The position numbers and the translations under genes are program-made. Positions 8,301 through 16,206 of a DNA stretch of 41,219 nt are shown here, one piece after another; within the stretch, counting starts at the first letter, position 1, and every line of letters starts with the position of its first letter. The stretch lies in the NCBI RefSeq assembly GCF_023634845.1, contig NZ_JAMLJL010000025.1, positions 1 through 41,219 on the forward strand, read 5' to 3'. The notes beneath the pieces were generated by a model that saw nothing but the letters and a program-made list of their open reading frames with translations, ran no database searches and had not been told where the DNA came from. This DNA comes from Flavobacterium amniphilum (GTDB lineage Bacteria; Bacteroidota; Bacteroidia; Flavobacteriales; Flavobacteriaceae).

Positions 8301-9473
8301 ATGAAAAAACTAATCTTACTTTTTACTGGGTTGTTGGCTTCTTCTAACACATTCGCCCAGAATGAAAGACCAATTACAACAGGAGTACCCTTTTTATTGA
8401 TTGCTGCCGATGCCCGTTCTGCGGGAATGGGGGATAACGGTGTAGCAACATCTCCGGATGCATTTTCTCAACAGTTTAACCCGGCAAAATATGCTTTCTC
8501 TTTGAAGAAAAGCGGATTTTCGGTGAGTTATACGCCTTATCTGACCGACTTGGTGAATGATATTTCATTAAGCCAGATTACTTATTTCAACAGATTTAAT
8601 GAAAGAAGTGCTTTTGGAGGAAGTTTGAGATATTTTGGTTTGGGGGATATCGAATTGACAGATCAAAATGGAAATTCAACCGGATCGGTAAAACCGAACG
8701 AGTTGGCTTTTGACTTGTCTTACTCTTTGCAGTTAAGTGATAAATTTTCAATGGGTGTTGCCGGAAGATATATCCGTTCTAACCTGAAAATTGCTTCTTC
8801 ATCCGGTGATGCTTCAGCGGCTAATAGTTTTGCTGTAGATGTTGCAGGTTATTACGAATCTTCTGAGATTGCATACAATGATTTTAACGGTCGTTGGAGA
8901 GCCGGTTTCAATTTGCAGAATATGGGGCCGAAAATTTCCTACGATGGAGATGTGGAAAGAAGTTCTAATTTTTTGCCGGCTAACTTGAGATTGGGTGGAG
9001 GTTTTGATTTCATTTTTGATGAATACAATAAAGTAACTGCGAATCTTGAATTTACAAAATTGTTGGTTCCTACTCCGCAAATCGTAACAGATGCGAATGG
9101 TGATGGTTTTATCGACGGTCCTGAATATCAGGCTGCTGCTGATGAATATAATAAAGTAGGTTGGGTTTCGGGTATGTTCAAATCATTTGGTGATGCTCCG
9201 GACGGATTCAAAGAAGAATTAAAAGAGTTGACTTACTCTACAGGTTTGGAGTATTGGTATCAAGATTCGTTTGCGCTGAGAGCTGGATATTTTAATGAAA
9301 GCAAAGATAAAGGAGCCAGAAAATTTGCTACTTTAGGTGCCGGATTCAAATACAATGCAATCAAAATCGATGCCTCGTATTTGTTCTCAATGTCGAGAGT
9401 TAAAAATCCTTTAGAAAATACATTGCGTTTTTCATTGACGTTTAACTTCGGAGATGATTACGACCAATATTAA
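8301..9473 (+). CDS. porV: Type IX secretion outer-membrane protein PorV (LptO)
   Basis: Beta-barrel outer-membrane shuttle of the T9SS: it takes CTD-bearing cargo from the translocon to the PorU sortase. The ORF opens at a TTG (8277), but the ATG at 8301 gives a standard signal peptide (MKKLILLFTGLLASSNTFAQ) and 390 residues. Diagnostic PorV features are the N-terminal ITTGVPFLLIAADARSAGMG segment, the following ATSPDAFSQQFNPAK motif, the alternating beta-strand pattern to the end, and a C-terminal aromatic-flanked strand (LRFSLTFNFGDDY). It is adjacent to porU as in other flavobacteria, and a terminator follows at 9496. Confidence 0.94.
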   Translation: MKKLILLFTGLLASSNTFAQNERPITTGVPFLLIAADARSAGMGDNGVATSPDAFSQQFNPAKYAFSLKKSGFSVSYTPYLTDLVNDISLSQITYFNRFNERSAFGGSLRYFGLGDIELTDQNGNSTGSVKPNELAFDLSYSLQLSDKFSMGVAGRYIRSNLKIASSSGDASAANSFAVDVAGYYESSEIAYNDFNGRWRAGFNLQNMGPKISYDGDVERSSNFLPANLRLGGGFDFIFDEYNKVTANLEFTKLLVPTPQIVTDANGDGFIDGPEYQAAADEYNKVGWVSGMFKSFGDAPDGFKEELKELTYSTGLEYWYQDSFALRAGYFNESKDKGARKFATLGAGFKYNAIKIDASYLFSMSRVKNPLENTLRFSLTFNFGDDYDQY

Positions 9474-9495
9474 TAAGAATAAATAATTAAAACTT

Positions 9496-9531
9496 AATCC
9501 AAATTTCAATTGTGAGATTTGGATTTTTTTT
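9496..9531 (+). terminator. Terminator after porV
   Basis: Stem AATCCAAAT (9496-9504) with ATTTGGATT (9517-9525), 12-nt loop, T-run to 9531. It ends the porU-porV transcript 13 nt before the cdd start codon. Confidence 0.85.
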
Positions 9532-9543
9532 CCCTTATAAAGT

Positions 9544-10026
9544 ATGAAAGAAATAAAAATTGACACGAAAATCTTGGTTTTCCAATCCATGGAAGAGCTT
9601 TTTGATGAAGATCAGGATTTGATGAGAAGAGCGGTTGAAGTAAGGAAAAATGCCTATGCGCCTTATTCTAAATTTAAAGTTGGTGCAGCCTTGTTGTTGG
9701 ATAATGGAGCAGTGGTGGTAGGTTCAAATCAGGAGAATGCTGCGTATCCGTCGGGATTATGTGCTGAGCGTGTGGCTATTTTTCAGGCCGGAGCGGTTTA
9801 TCCTGATGCTAAAATTATAAGGATGGCAATTACTGCCGGGGCAACAGATAATGTGACTACAAAGCCAATTCCTCCTTGCGGTGCCTGTCGTCAGTCTATT
9901 TTTGAATATGAGTTCAGACAAGACACTCCTATTGAAATATTCTTCATGGGTGAAACCGGAGAAGTCTATAAATCAGATTCGATTCAGAATTTATTGCCGT
10001 TAACTTTTGATAAAAACTATTTATAA
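9544..10026 (+). CDS. cdd: Cytidine deaminase
   Basis: Cytosolic zinc enzyme of pyrimidine salvage that deaminates cytidine and deoxycytidine to the uridines. The 160-residue protein shows the homotetrameric-type signature: AYAPYSKFKVGAALL (37-51), N and E in NQENAAYPSGLCAE with zinc ligand C73 and proton-shuttling E75, and PCGACRQ (111-117) with zinc ligands C112 and C115. An N-terminal extension of about 20 residues precedes the core, as is common in Bacteroidota. It sits directly behind the porV terminator and so must have its own promoter in or just after that short gap. Confidence 0.94.
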   Translation: MKEIKIDTKILVFQSMEELFDEDQDLMRRAVEVRKNAYAPYSKFKVGAALLLDNGAVVVGSNQENAAYPSGLCAERVAIFQAGAVYPDAKIIRMAITAGATDNVTTKPIPPCGACRQSIFEYEFRQDTPIEIFFMGETGEVYKSDSIQNLLPLTFDKNYL

Positions 10027-10071
10027 TTATAAAAATTACGCTCTAAATTTCACCAATTATTTGGAATGTCT

Positions 10072-10079
10072 TACTTTTG
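10072..10079 (+). promoter_or_regulatory. TAnnTTTG box upstream of pdhA
   Basis: TACTTTTG matches the Bacteroidota -7 consensus in the 127-bp gap before pdhA, leaving a leader of about 70 nt. No clear TTG lies at the expected spacing. Confidence 0.4.
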
Positions 10080-10153
10080 CTCTTCGCAAATTTGTGTGAG
10101 GTCAATTTTTTGCGTTTTATAAAATAATTACACACAATACTTTACAAAGTCAC

Positions 10154-11152
10154 ATGAAAGAAGTAACAAAAGAAGTTTTATTAAAGTGGTACGAAGAAAT
10201 GCTTTTTTGGCGTAAATTCGAGGATAAATTAGCTGCAGTTTATATCCAACAAAAGGTTAGGGGATTTTTGCATTTATATAACGGACAAGAAGCAGTTCTT
10301 GCCGGAGCGATTCATGCAATGGATTTGTCGAAAGACAAGATGATTACCGCTTACCGTAACCACGTACAGCCAATTGCAATGGGTGTTGATCCACGAAAAG
10401 TAATGGCTGAATTGTATGGTAAAGTTACCGGAACTTCTAAAGGTATGGGAGGTTCAATGCACATTTTCTCTAAAGAACATGGCTTTTATGGTGGTCACGG
10501 AATCGTGGGAGCTCAAATCCCTGTTGGTGCCGGAATCGCTTTTGCAGATAAATATTTTGAAACCGGAGGTGTTACCCTGACTTATTTTGGTGATGGTGCT
10601 GCGCGCCAGGGGTCATTACACGAAGCATTCAACATGGCAATGAACTGGAAATTACCGGTTGTTTTTATCGTTGAAAACAACGGTTATGCAATGGGAACTT
10701 CTGTGGAAAGAACAGCAAACCATACTGATATCTGGAAATTAGGTTTAGGGTACGAAATGCCATGTGGACCTGTTGACGGAATGAATCCTATCAAAGTGGC
10801 TGAGGCTATGCATGAGGCTATCGACAGAGCTCGCAGAGGTGACGGACCGACTTTCCTTGAAATGAAAACGTACCGCTACAGAGGACATTCTATGTCTGAT
10901 GCGCAATTATACAGAACCAAAGAAGAAGTGGAAGAATACAAAAAAATCGACCCTATCACTCAGGTTCTTGATTTGATTAAAGAAAATAAATATGCTACTG
11001 ATGCTGAAATCGAAACGATCGACCAGAGAGTTGCCGATTTAGTGACTGAGTGTGAGAAATTCGCTGATGAATCTCCATTCCCGGATCCACAACAGTTGTA
11101 TGACGTTGTATACGAACAAGAAAATTATCCATTCATTCCTCATAAATTATAA
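10154..11152 (+). CDS. pdhA: Pyruvate dehydrogenase E1 component, alpha subunit
   Basis: Thiamine-diphosphate-binding alpha subunit of the E1 pyruvate decarboxylase in the pyruvate dehydrogenase complex. The 332-residue length is usual. The TPP/Mg motif runs from GDGAARQG (GDG 146-148) to ENNGYAMGT (NN 175-176). The phosphorylation-loop region YRYRGHSMSD is also present, as is the N-terminal RNHVQPIAMGVDP block. The E2 gene follows after only 5 bp, so the two are co-transcribed and probably translationally linked. The beta subunit of E1 is not in the window, so it must be encoded elsewhere. Confidence 0.94.
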   Translation: MKEVTKEVLLKWYEEMLFWRKFEDKLAAVYIQQKVRGFLHLYNGQEAVLAGAIHAMDLSKDKMITAYRNHVQPIAMGVDPRKVMAELYGKVTGTSKGMGGSMHIFSKEHGFYGGHGIVGAQIPVGAGIAFADKYFETGGVTLTYFGDGAARQGSLHEAFNMAMNWKLPVVFIVENNGYAMGTSVERTANHTDIWKLGLGYEMPCGPVDGMNPIKVAEAMHEAIDRARRGDGPTFLEMKTYRYRGHSMSDAQLYRTKEEVEEYKKIDPITQVLDLIKENKYATDAEIETIDQRVADLVTECEKFADESPFPDPQQLYDVVYEQENYPFIPHKL

Positions 11153-11157
11153 TCAGT

Positions 11158-12774
11158 ATGGCAACAGTAATTACAATGCCGCGTTTGAGCGATACTATGA
11201 CGGAAGGGACCGTGGCAACATGGCTTAAAAAAGTGGGTGACAAAATTAAGGAAGGTGATATCCTTGCAGAAATTGAAACTGATAAAGCAACAATGGAATT
11301 CGAGTCATTTAATGCCGGAACTTTATTGCATATCGGAATTGAAGAAGGACAATCTGCACCGGTTGATTCATTATTAGCAATCATTGGTAATGAAGGTGAA
11401 GATATTTCAGCTTTATTAAGCGGAAGTGCTGCTCCTAAAACCGAAGCAGCTGCACCGGTTGCGGAAGAAAAAACAGCGGAAGCTCCTAAATCAGCCGAAT
11501 TACCGGCTGGTGTTAAAGTGGTGACGATGCCGCGTTTAAGTGATACCATGACTACAGGAACTGTAGCGACTTGGTTGAAAAAAGTAGGTGATGCCGTAAA
11601 AGAAGGAGATATCCTTGCGGAAATCGAAACGGATAAAGCAACAATGGAATTCGAATCATTCAATTCAGGTACTTTATTGTACATTGGAATTGAAGAAGGT
11701 GGTTCGGCTCCTGTTGACAGTATATTGGCAATTTTAGGCCCTGCAGGAACTGACGTTTCAGGTGTTGTGGCTAATTTTAAAGTTGGAGGTGCTGTTGAAG
11801 CTCCTAAGGCTGAAGAAATAAAAACAGTTCCAACAACTACAAATGTTGTTGAACCTAATTCAAATAATAACACTTCGGGAAGAATTTTTGCTTCTCCATT
11901 GGCTAAAAAAATTGCTCAGGAAAAAGGAATCAACTTAGCTCAGGTAAACGGTTCAGGTGAAAACGGAAGAATCACAAAAGCTGATGTTGAGAATTTTGTT
12001 CCGGGTACAGCTGCGGTGAGTACACCGGTTCAGGCTTTGGTTGAAGCTACATCTGCCGTTGCTGCTGTTAAGCCATTTGTTCCTGCGGGTGAAGTATTCC
12101 AGGAGGAAGTGAAAAATTCACAAATGCGAAAAGTTATTGCTAAGCGTTTGTCAGAATCTAAATTTACTGCACCGCATTATTACCTGACTATCGAGTTGGA
12201 TATGGATAATGCAATTGCATCCCGTAATATGATTAACGGTTTGCCTGATACTAAAGTTTCATTCAATGATATGGTGATCAAAGCATCAGCTATGGCATTG
12301 AAAAAACATCCTCAGGTAAATTCACAATGGAAGGAAGAGGCCATGATCATCAATCACCATGTAAATATTGGTGTGGCTGTGGCAGTTGAAGACGGATTGG
12401 TTGTTCCTGTATTGAAATTCACGGATCAAATGACACTGACTCAAATTGGTGCTACCGTAAAAGATATGGCGGGAAGAGCTAAAATTAAAAAAATCCAACC
12501 GGCAGAAATGGAAGGAAGTACATTCACGATCTCTAACTTGGGAATGTTCGGAATCCAGTCCTTCACTTCAATTATCAACCAACCAAACTCTGCAATTTTA
12601 TCGGTAGGCGCTATCGTTGAGAAACCAGTAGTTAAAAATGGTCAGATCGTTGTTGGGAATACCATGACAGTTACATTGGCATGTGACCACAGAACTGTTG
12701 ACGGTGCTACCGGAGCACAATTCCTTCAAACGTTCAAAGCGTTTATGGAAAACCCGGTTACGATGTTAGCGTAA
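11158..12774 (+). CDS. pdhC: Dihydrolipoyllysine acetyltransferase (PDH E2)
   Basis: Core acetyltransferase of the pyruvate dehydrogenase complex. Two tandem lipoyl domains (about 2-78 and 120-198) each carry the lipoylation motif ETDKATMEFESF (K43 and K160), and they are highly similar in DNA as well as protein. A linker rich in Ala, Pro, Thr and Asn is followed by the E1/E3-binding domain (FASPLAKKIAQEKGINL to ITKADVENF, about 244-280), a second linker, and the catalytic domain (about 315-538). The active-site motif DHRTVDGATGAQFL starts at residue 510 (H511, D515). The 538-residue length fits a two-lipoyl E2. A terminator follows. Symbols vary between genomes (pdhC, aceF). Confidence 0.94.
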   Translation: MATVITMPRLSDTMTEGTVATWLKKVGDKIKEGDILAEIETDKATMEFESFNAGTLLHIGIEEGQSAPVDSLLAIIGNEGEDISALLSGSAAPKTEAAAPVAEEKTAEAPKSAELPAGVKVVTMPRLSDTMTTGTVATWLKKVGDAVKEGDILAEIETDKATMEFESFNSGTLLYIGIEEGGSAPVDSILAILGPAGTDVSGVVANFKVGGAVEAPKAEEIKTVPTTTNVVEPNSNNNTSGRIFASPLAKKIAQEKGINLAQVNGSGENGRITKADVENFVPGTAAVSTPVQALVEATSAVAAVKPFVPAGEVFQEEVKNSQMRKVIAKRLSESKFTAPHYYLTIELDMDNAIASRNMINGLPDTKVSFNDMVIKASAMALKKHPQVNSQWKEEAMIINHHVNIGVAVAVEDGLVVPVLKFTDQMTLTQIGATVKDMAGRAKIKKIQPAEMEGSTFTISNLGMFGIQSFTSIINQPNSAILSVGAIVEKPVVKNGQIVVGNTMTVTLACDHRTVDGATGAQFLQTFKAFMENPVTMLA

Positions 12775-12792
12775 TAAAAAATTAAAACATAT

Positions 12793-12845
12793 TTAATCCC
12801 GATTGTCATACTGAGCTTGTCGAAGTATCGTCGGGATTTTTTATT
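12793..12845 (+). terminator. Terminator of pdhA-pdhC, built around a repeat core
   Basis: AATCCCGA (about 12795-12802) pairs with TCGGGATT (12831-12838), followed by T-rich sequence. The loop contains CTGAGCTTGTCGAAG (12811-12825), the reverse complement of the core of the palindromic repeats at 31.99-32.2 kb and 33.57-33.66 kb. Confidence 0.75.
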
Positions 12846-12869
12846 TTTACATAATTCAAAATTTAAAGT

Positions 12870-13808
12870 ATGCGATTAACCATTGTTATTCTGACATTAT
12901 TATCCTTACATCTTTCCTTTGGACAAAACAAAAAGGAAATTGTTTCGGAAGAAAGTATCTCGAAAACATTATCATTCCTGACATCCGATGCGAATAAAGG
13001 AAGGGAGCCCGGTACTCCGGAAATGGAAAATGTTATGAGTTATCTGGAACAGATTTACAAAGACAATAATGTGAAGCCTTATTATGAAACGTATAGGGAT
13101 AAATTGTCAAATTTTGAGCAACCTGCCTATAATATTGTCGGTGTGATTGAAGGGAATGATCCGGTTCTGAAAAATGAATTCGTTGTTATTGGGGCACATT
13201 ATGATCATATAGGAAAGGCACAGGAAGTTGCCGGTGATATCATTGCAAACGGTGCGAATGATAATGCCGTGGGAACAACTGCTGTAACCGAATTGGTTAA
13301 GTATTTCGGAAAAAATAAAAATAATAAGCGTTCCATCATATTGGCATTGTTTACTGCTGAAGAAAAAGGATTGTTGGGTTCACGCCATTTGGCCCAAAAC
13401 ATGAAAAAAGCCGGAGTTGATGTGTATTTCATGTTCAATTTTGAAATGATCGGTGTTCCGATGAAAGGAAAGGATATGCTGGTGTATATGACAGGAATCA
13501 CAAAATCGAATATGGCAAAACGAATGAATGAATATGCCGGTGAAAAATGGGTGGGTTATATTCCGGCGGAAACACATTATCAATTATTCAAGGCATCAGA
13601 TAATTACCCTTTTTACCAGGAATACAATATTCCGGCACATACCATTTCGACTTTTGATTTTGAGAACTATGATTTCTACCACCATGTGGATGATGAATTC
13701 GAAAAAATGGATTTGAAGCACATTCAGAAAGTTGTCAATACCTGTATTCCGGTTTTGGAAAAAATGATTAATGCCCCACAAAAAGAAATTCTGTTAGATG
13801 GAAAATAA
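12870..13808 (+). CDS. Exported M28-family metallopeptidase
   Basis: Probable zinc aminopeptidase or peptidase of family M28, exported by a signal peptide (MRLTIVILTLLSLHLSFG, cleavage near Q19). Of 312 residues, the di-zinc ligands can be followed: H110 in GAHYDHIG, D131 in NGANDNAVG, the catalytic E164/E165 pair in FTAEEKGLLGSRH, E192 in FNFEMIG, and a late His in YHHVDDEFEKMD. The shape matches small periplasmic or surface M28 enzymes of Bacteroidota. No T9SS sorting domain is visible. It overlaps the next gene by 11 bp, so it heads an operon with the SDR and SprT-like genes. Substrate unknown. Confidence 0.88.
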   Translation: MRLTIVILTLLSLHLSFGQNKKEIVSEESISKTLSFLTSDANKGREPGTPEMENVMSYLEQIYKDNNVKPYYETYRDKLSNFEQPAYNIVGVIEGNDPVLKNEFVVIGAHYDHIGKAQEVAGDIIANGANDNAVGTTAVTELVKYFGKNKNNKRSIILALFTAEEKGLLGSRHLAQNMKKAGVDVYFMFNFEMIGVPMKGKDMLVYMTGITKSNMAKRMNEYAGEKWVGYIPAETHYQLFKASDNYPFYQEYNIPAHTISTFDFENYDFYHHVDDEFEKMDLKHIQKVVNTCIPVLEKMINAPQKEILLDGK

Positions 13809-14481
13809 AAATATTATTATAACCGGAACTTCAAGAGGAATCGGTTTTGAATTAGCTTTATTATTTGCGAATGCCGGCCACAACGTTTTGGCTATTTCAA
13901 GAAAAACACCAAAGACTTTAATTGAAAATCCTAATATTACTTGTTTGTCTGTTGATTTATCTGTTGATGAAGATTTGCAGAAAGTGGAAACTTTTATTCA
14001 GGAAACCTGGAAAAAGGTTGATGTGTTGATTCACAATGCAGGGAGTTTATTACACAAGCCATTTGAATTGATTTCGGCGGCAGAGTTTGAAAATGTTTAC
14101 AAAGTAAATGTTTTCGGAGTGGCTAACTTAACCCGTATTTGTGTTTCGTATCTGCAAAAAGGGAGTCATGTTGTAACGATAAGTTCGATGGGCGGTATTC
14201 AGGGAAGTATGAAATTTCCCGGGCTTGCAGCTTACAGTTCCAGTAAAGGAGCTGTGATTACGTTGTCGGAATTATTGGCAGAAGAATATAAGGAAAAAGG
14301 AATCGCCTTTAATGTACTGGCATTGGGTGCAGTCCAGACCGAAATGCTTCAGGAAGCGTTTCCGGGTTATGAAGCTCCAATTTCTGCTAAAGGAATGGCC
14401 GATTATATTTTTGATTTTGCTTTGACCGGAAATAAATACTATAACGGAAAAGTGTTGCAGGTTTCTTCAACCACGCCTTAA
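13798..14481 (+). CDS. Short-chain dehydrogenase/reductase
   Basis: NAD(P)-dependent oxidoreductase of the classical SDR family. The 227-residue protein has the dinucleotide-binding TGTSRGIG motif (9-16), HNAG (79-82), an active-site Ser near 129-130 (TISSMGG), and the YxxxK pair Y146/K150 in AAYSSSKGA. It is slightly shorter than typical 245-250-residue members at the C-terminal substrate loop. The start overlaps the M28 gene by 11 bp and the SprT-like gene follows after 3 bp, so the three are translated from one message. The substrate cannot be inferred. Confidence 0.88.
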   Translation: MENKNIIITGTSRGIGFELALLFANAGHNVLAISRKTPKTLIENPNITCLSVDLSVDEDLQKVETFIQETWKKVDVLIHNAGSLLHKPFELISAAEFENVYKVNVFGVANLTRICVSYLQKGSHVVTISSMGGIQGSMKFPGLAAYSSSKGAVITLSELLAEEYKEKGIAFNVLALGAVQTEMLQEAFPGYEAPISAKGMADYIFDFALTGNKYYNGKVLQVSSTTP

Positions 14482-14484
14482 AGA

Positions 14485-15084
14485 ATGAGTGAGGTTCTTC
14501 TAAAATATTTACCCGAACATGCCGTTCCCTTGTGTTTTGAATTAATCAGAGCGAATCATGTGCATCTTAAAATTGTCAATGAGCGCCTAACGCGTCATGG
14601 GGATTACCGAAGGGATGCGCAGGGATTTCATCTGATTACGGTAAACGCAGGTCAGAATAAATACCGGTTTTTGATTACTTTGATTCACGAAATTGCACAT
14701 TTAGTTGCTTTTGAAAAATACGGAAGACACATTAAACCACACGGTGATGAATGGAAACTGACTTTTCAGCGGTTGATGGTTCCGTTTATACGGCCTGAAA
14801 TATTTCCGCAACAGTTATTGCCTTTAATCGCCAGACATTTCAGAAATCCGAAAGCGAGTAGCGATACTGATGCAACTTTGGCCTTGGCCTTAAAACAATT
14901 TGATCCGGAAAATGATAAAAATTATGTATTTGAAATTCCGTACGGGAGTGTCTTCAGAATACATAATGGTAAAATATTTAAAAAAATCGCCTTGCGTACC
15001 AAACGAATCGAATGTCTGGAAGTTGCGACCGGAAAGGTGTATTTGTTTAACCCTAATGCCGAAGTCGAACTTTTACCGAACTAG
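14485..15084 (+). CDS. SprT-like zinc-metallopeptidase domain protein
   Basis: 199-residue protein with the HExxH zinc motif of the SprT family (LIHEIAHLVAF, H68-E69-H72) and a downstream His in KPHGDEWK (H86) as a likely third ligand. The N-terminal part resembles the SprT metalloprotease core. The C-terminal third contains the family's basic beta-strand segment (YVFEIPYGSVFRIHNGKIFKK), which in other members is cysteine-rich and binds zinc; here the cysteines are nearly absent. Bacterial SprT proteins are poorly characterised, while eukaryotic SPRTN acts on DNA-protein crosslinks. It is the third gene of the M28-SDR-SprT operon. Confidence 0.85.
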   Translation: MSEVLLKYLPEHAVPLCFELIRANHVHLKIVNERLTRHGDYRRDAQGFHLITVNAGQNKYRFLITLIHEIAHLVAFEKYGRHIKPHGDEWKLTFQRLMVPFIRPEIFPQQLLPLIARHFRNPKASSDTDATLALALKQFDPENDKNYVFEIPYGSVFRIHNGKIFKKIALRTKRIECLEVATGKVYLFNPNAEVELLPN

Positions 15085-15097
15085 CTGAAATTCTTCG

Positions 15098-15105
15098 TAT
15101 ATTTG
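15098..15105 (+). promoter_or_regulatory. TAnnTTTG box upstream of the mannose guanylyltransferase gene
   Basis: TATATTTG, 29 nt before the ATG, fits the -7 consensus. The -33 element is not evident. Confidence 0.45.
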
Positions 15106-15134
15106 CCGATTCGTTACGTTGTAACTTTTAAACT

Positions 15135-16196
15135 ATGAACAAAAATTATTACGCTATAATTATGGCCGGTGGGGTAGGTTCCCGCTTTTGGCCAGTGAGT
15201 ACAACCGAGTTTCCAAAACAGTTTCACGATATGTTGGGAACCGGTGAAACTTTAATACAAAAAACATTTGCACGTTTATCACAAATCATTCCGAAGGAAA
15301 ATATTTTAATCCTGACCCACGAGAGTTATAATGATATTGTTTTGGAACAGTTGCCAATGGTAAAACAGGAGCAAATTGTTCTTGAACCTGCCATGCGGAA
15401 TACCGCTCCTTGTATTTTGTATGCATCATTAAAAATAAAAAAGCAAAACCCGAATGCCGTAATGGTTGTAGCACCATCCGATCACTGGATTGAAGATGAA
15501 GTGCAGTTTTGCGCAAACCTGCAACATGCTTTTGATTTCTGTGAAAGAGATGAAAATTTAATGACTTTGGGAATTTTGCCAACGTTTCCTAATACCGGTT
15601 ACGGATATATTGAATTCGATAAATTGGATTCACGTCCGGTAAAAAAAGTAAAACAGTTCCGTGAAAAACCGGATTATGCTACGGCACGTAAATTTATCCA
15701 AAGCAGAAATTTTCTCTGGAACGCAGGGATTTTTGTATGGAGTGCCAAGTCAGTTTTAAAAGCTTTTGAAGAATTTCAACCCTCCATGTATGCCCATTTT
15801 ATGAACGGATATGAAGCTTTGAATACAGATAAAGAAAATGCTTTTATTCAGGATAATTATCCTTTGGCGCAAAATATATCGGTCGATTATGCCATTTTGG
15901 AAAAGGCACAGAATGTGTATGTACTTCCGGCCACTTTTGACTGGAACGATCTGGGAACCTGGGGTTCATTATATGACAAATTACCAAAAGACGAACAAGA
16001 TAATGCTGTTGTCAACGCAACCGTTGTACTTGAAAATGCATCTAATAATATCATCCGTACTGAAGGGAAAAAATTAGTTGTTGTCGATGGTTTAACAAAT
16101 TATATTATTGTTGACAAAGAAGATGTTTTACTGATTTATCCAAAAAGTAAGGAACAGGATATTAAAGCTGTAGTGGCAAAGTTGCAAGCTAAATAA
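15135..16196 (+). CDS. manC: Mannose-1-phosphate guanylyltransferase
   Basis: Makes GDP-mannose from mannose-1-phosphate and GTP, the donor for mannose and fucose in surface glycans. The N-terminal pyrophosphorylase signature AGGVGSRFWPVSTTEFPKQF spans residues 11-30. VVAPSDHWI, GYGYIEF and FREKP follow at family positions, and FLWNAGIFVW and DWNDLGTWGSLY are also typical. At 353 residues it is the single-domain form without the C-terminal isomerase cupin seen in longer proteins. It ends 10 bp before the first giant surface protein, so the two may share a transcript. The symbol is assigned by analogy. Confidence 0.9.
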   Translation: MNKNYYAIIMAGGVGSRFWPVSTTEFPKQFHDMLGTGETLIQKTFARLSQIIPKENILILTHESYNDIVLEQLPMVKQEQIVLEPAMRNTAPCILYASLKIKKQNPNAVMVVAPSDHWIEDEVQFCANLQHAFDFCERDENLMTLGILPTFPNTGYGYIEFDKLDSRPVKKVKQFREKPDYATARKFIQSRNFLWNAGIFVWSAKSVLKAFEEFQPSMYAHFMNGYEALNTDKENAFIQDNYPLAQNISVDYAILEKAQNVYVLPATFDWNDLGTWGSLYDKLPKDEQDNAVVNATVVLENASNNIIRTEGKKLVVVDGLTNYIIVDKEDVLLIYPKSKEQDIKAVVAKLQAK

Positions 16197-16206
16197 TTCA
16201 TTTCTT

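Noticed and set aside
11133..11873. 246-codon antisense ORF opposite the lipoyl domains of pdhC
   Set aside because: Its low-complexity Ser/Ala/Thr repeats mirror the duplicated lipoyl DNA on the other strand, so it is a shadow.
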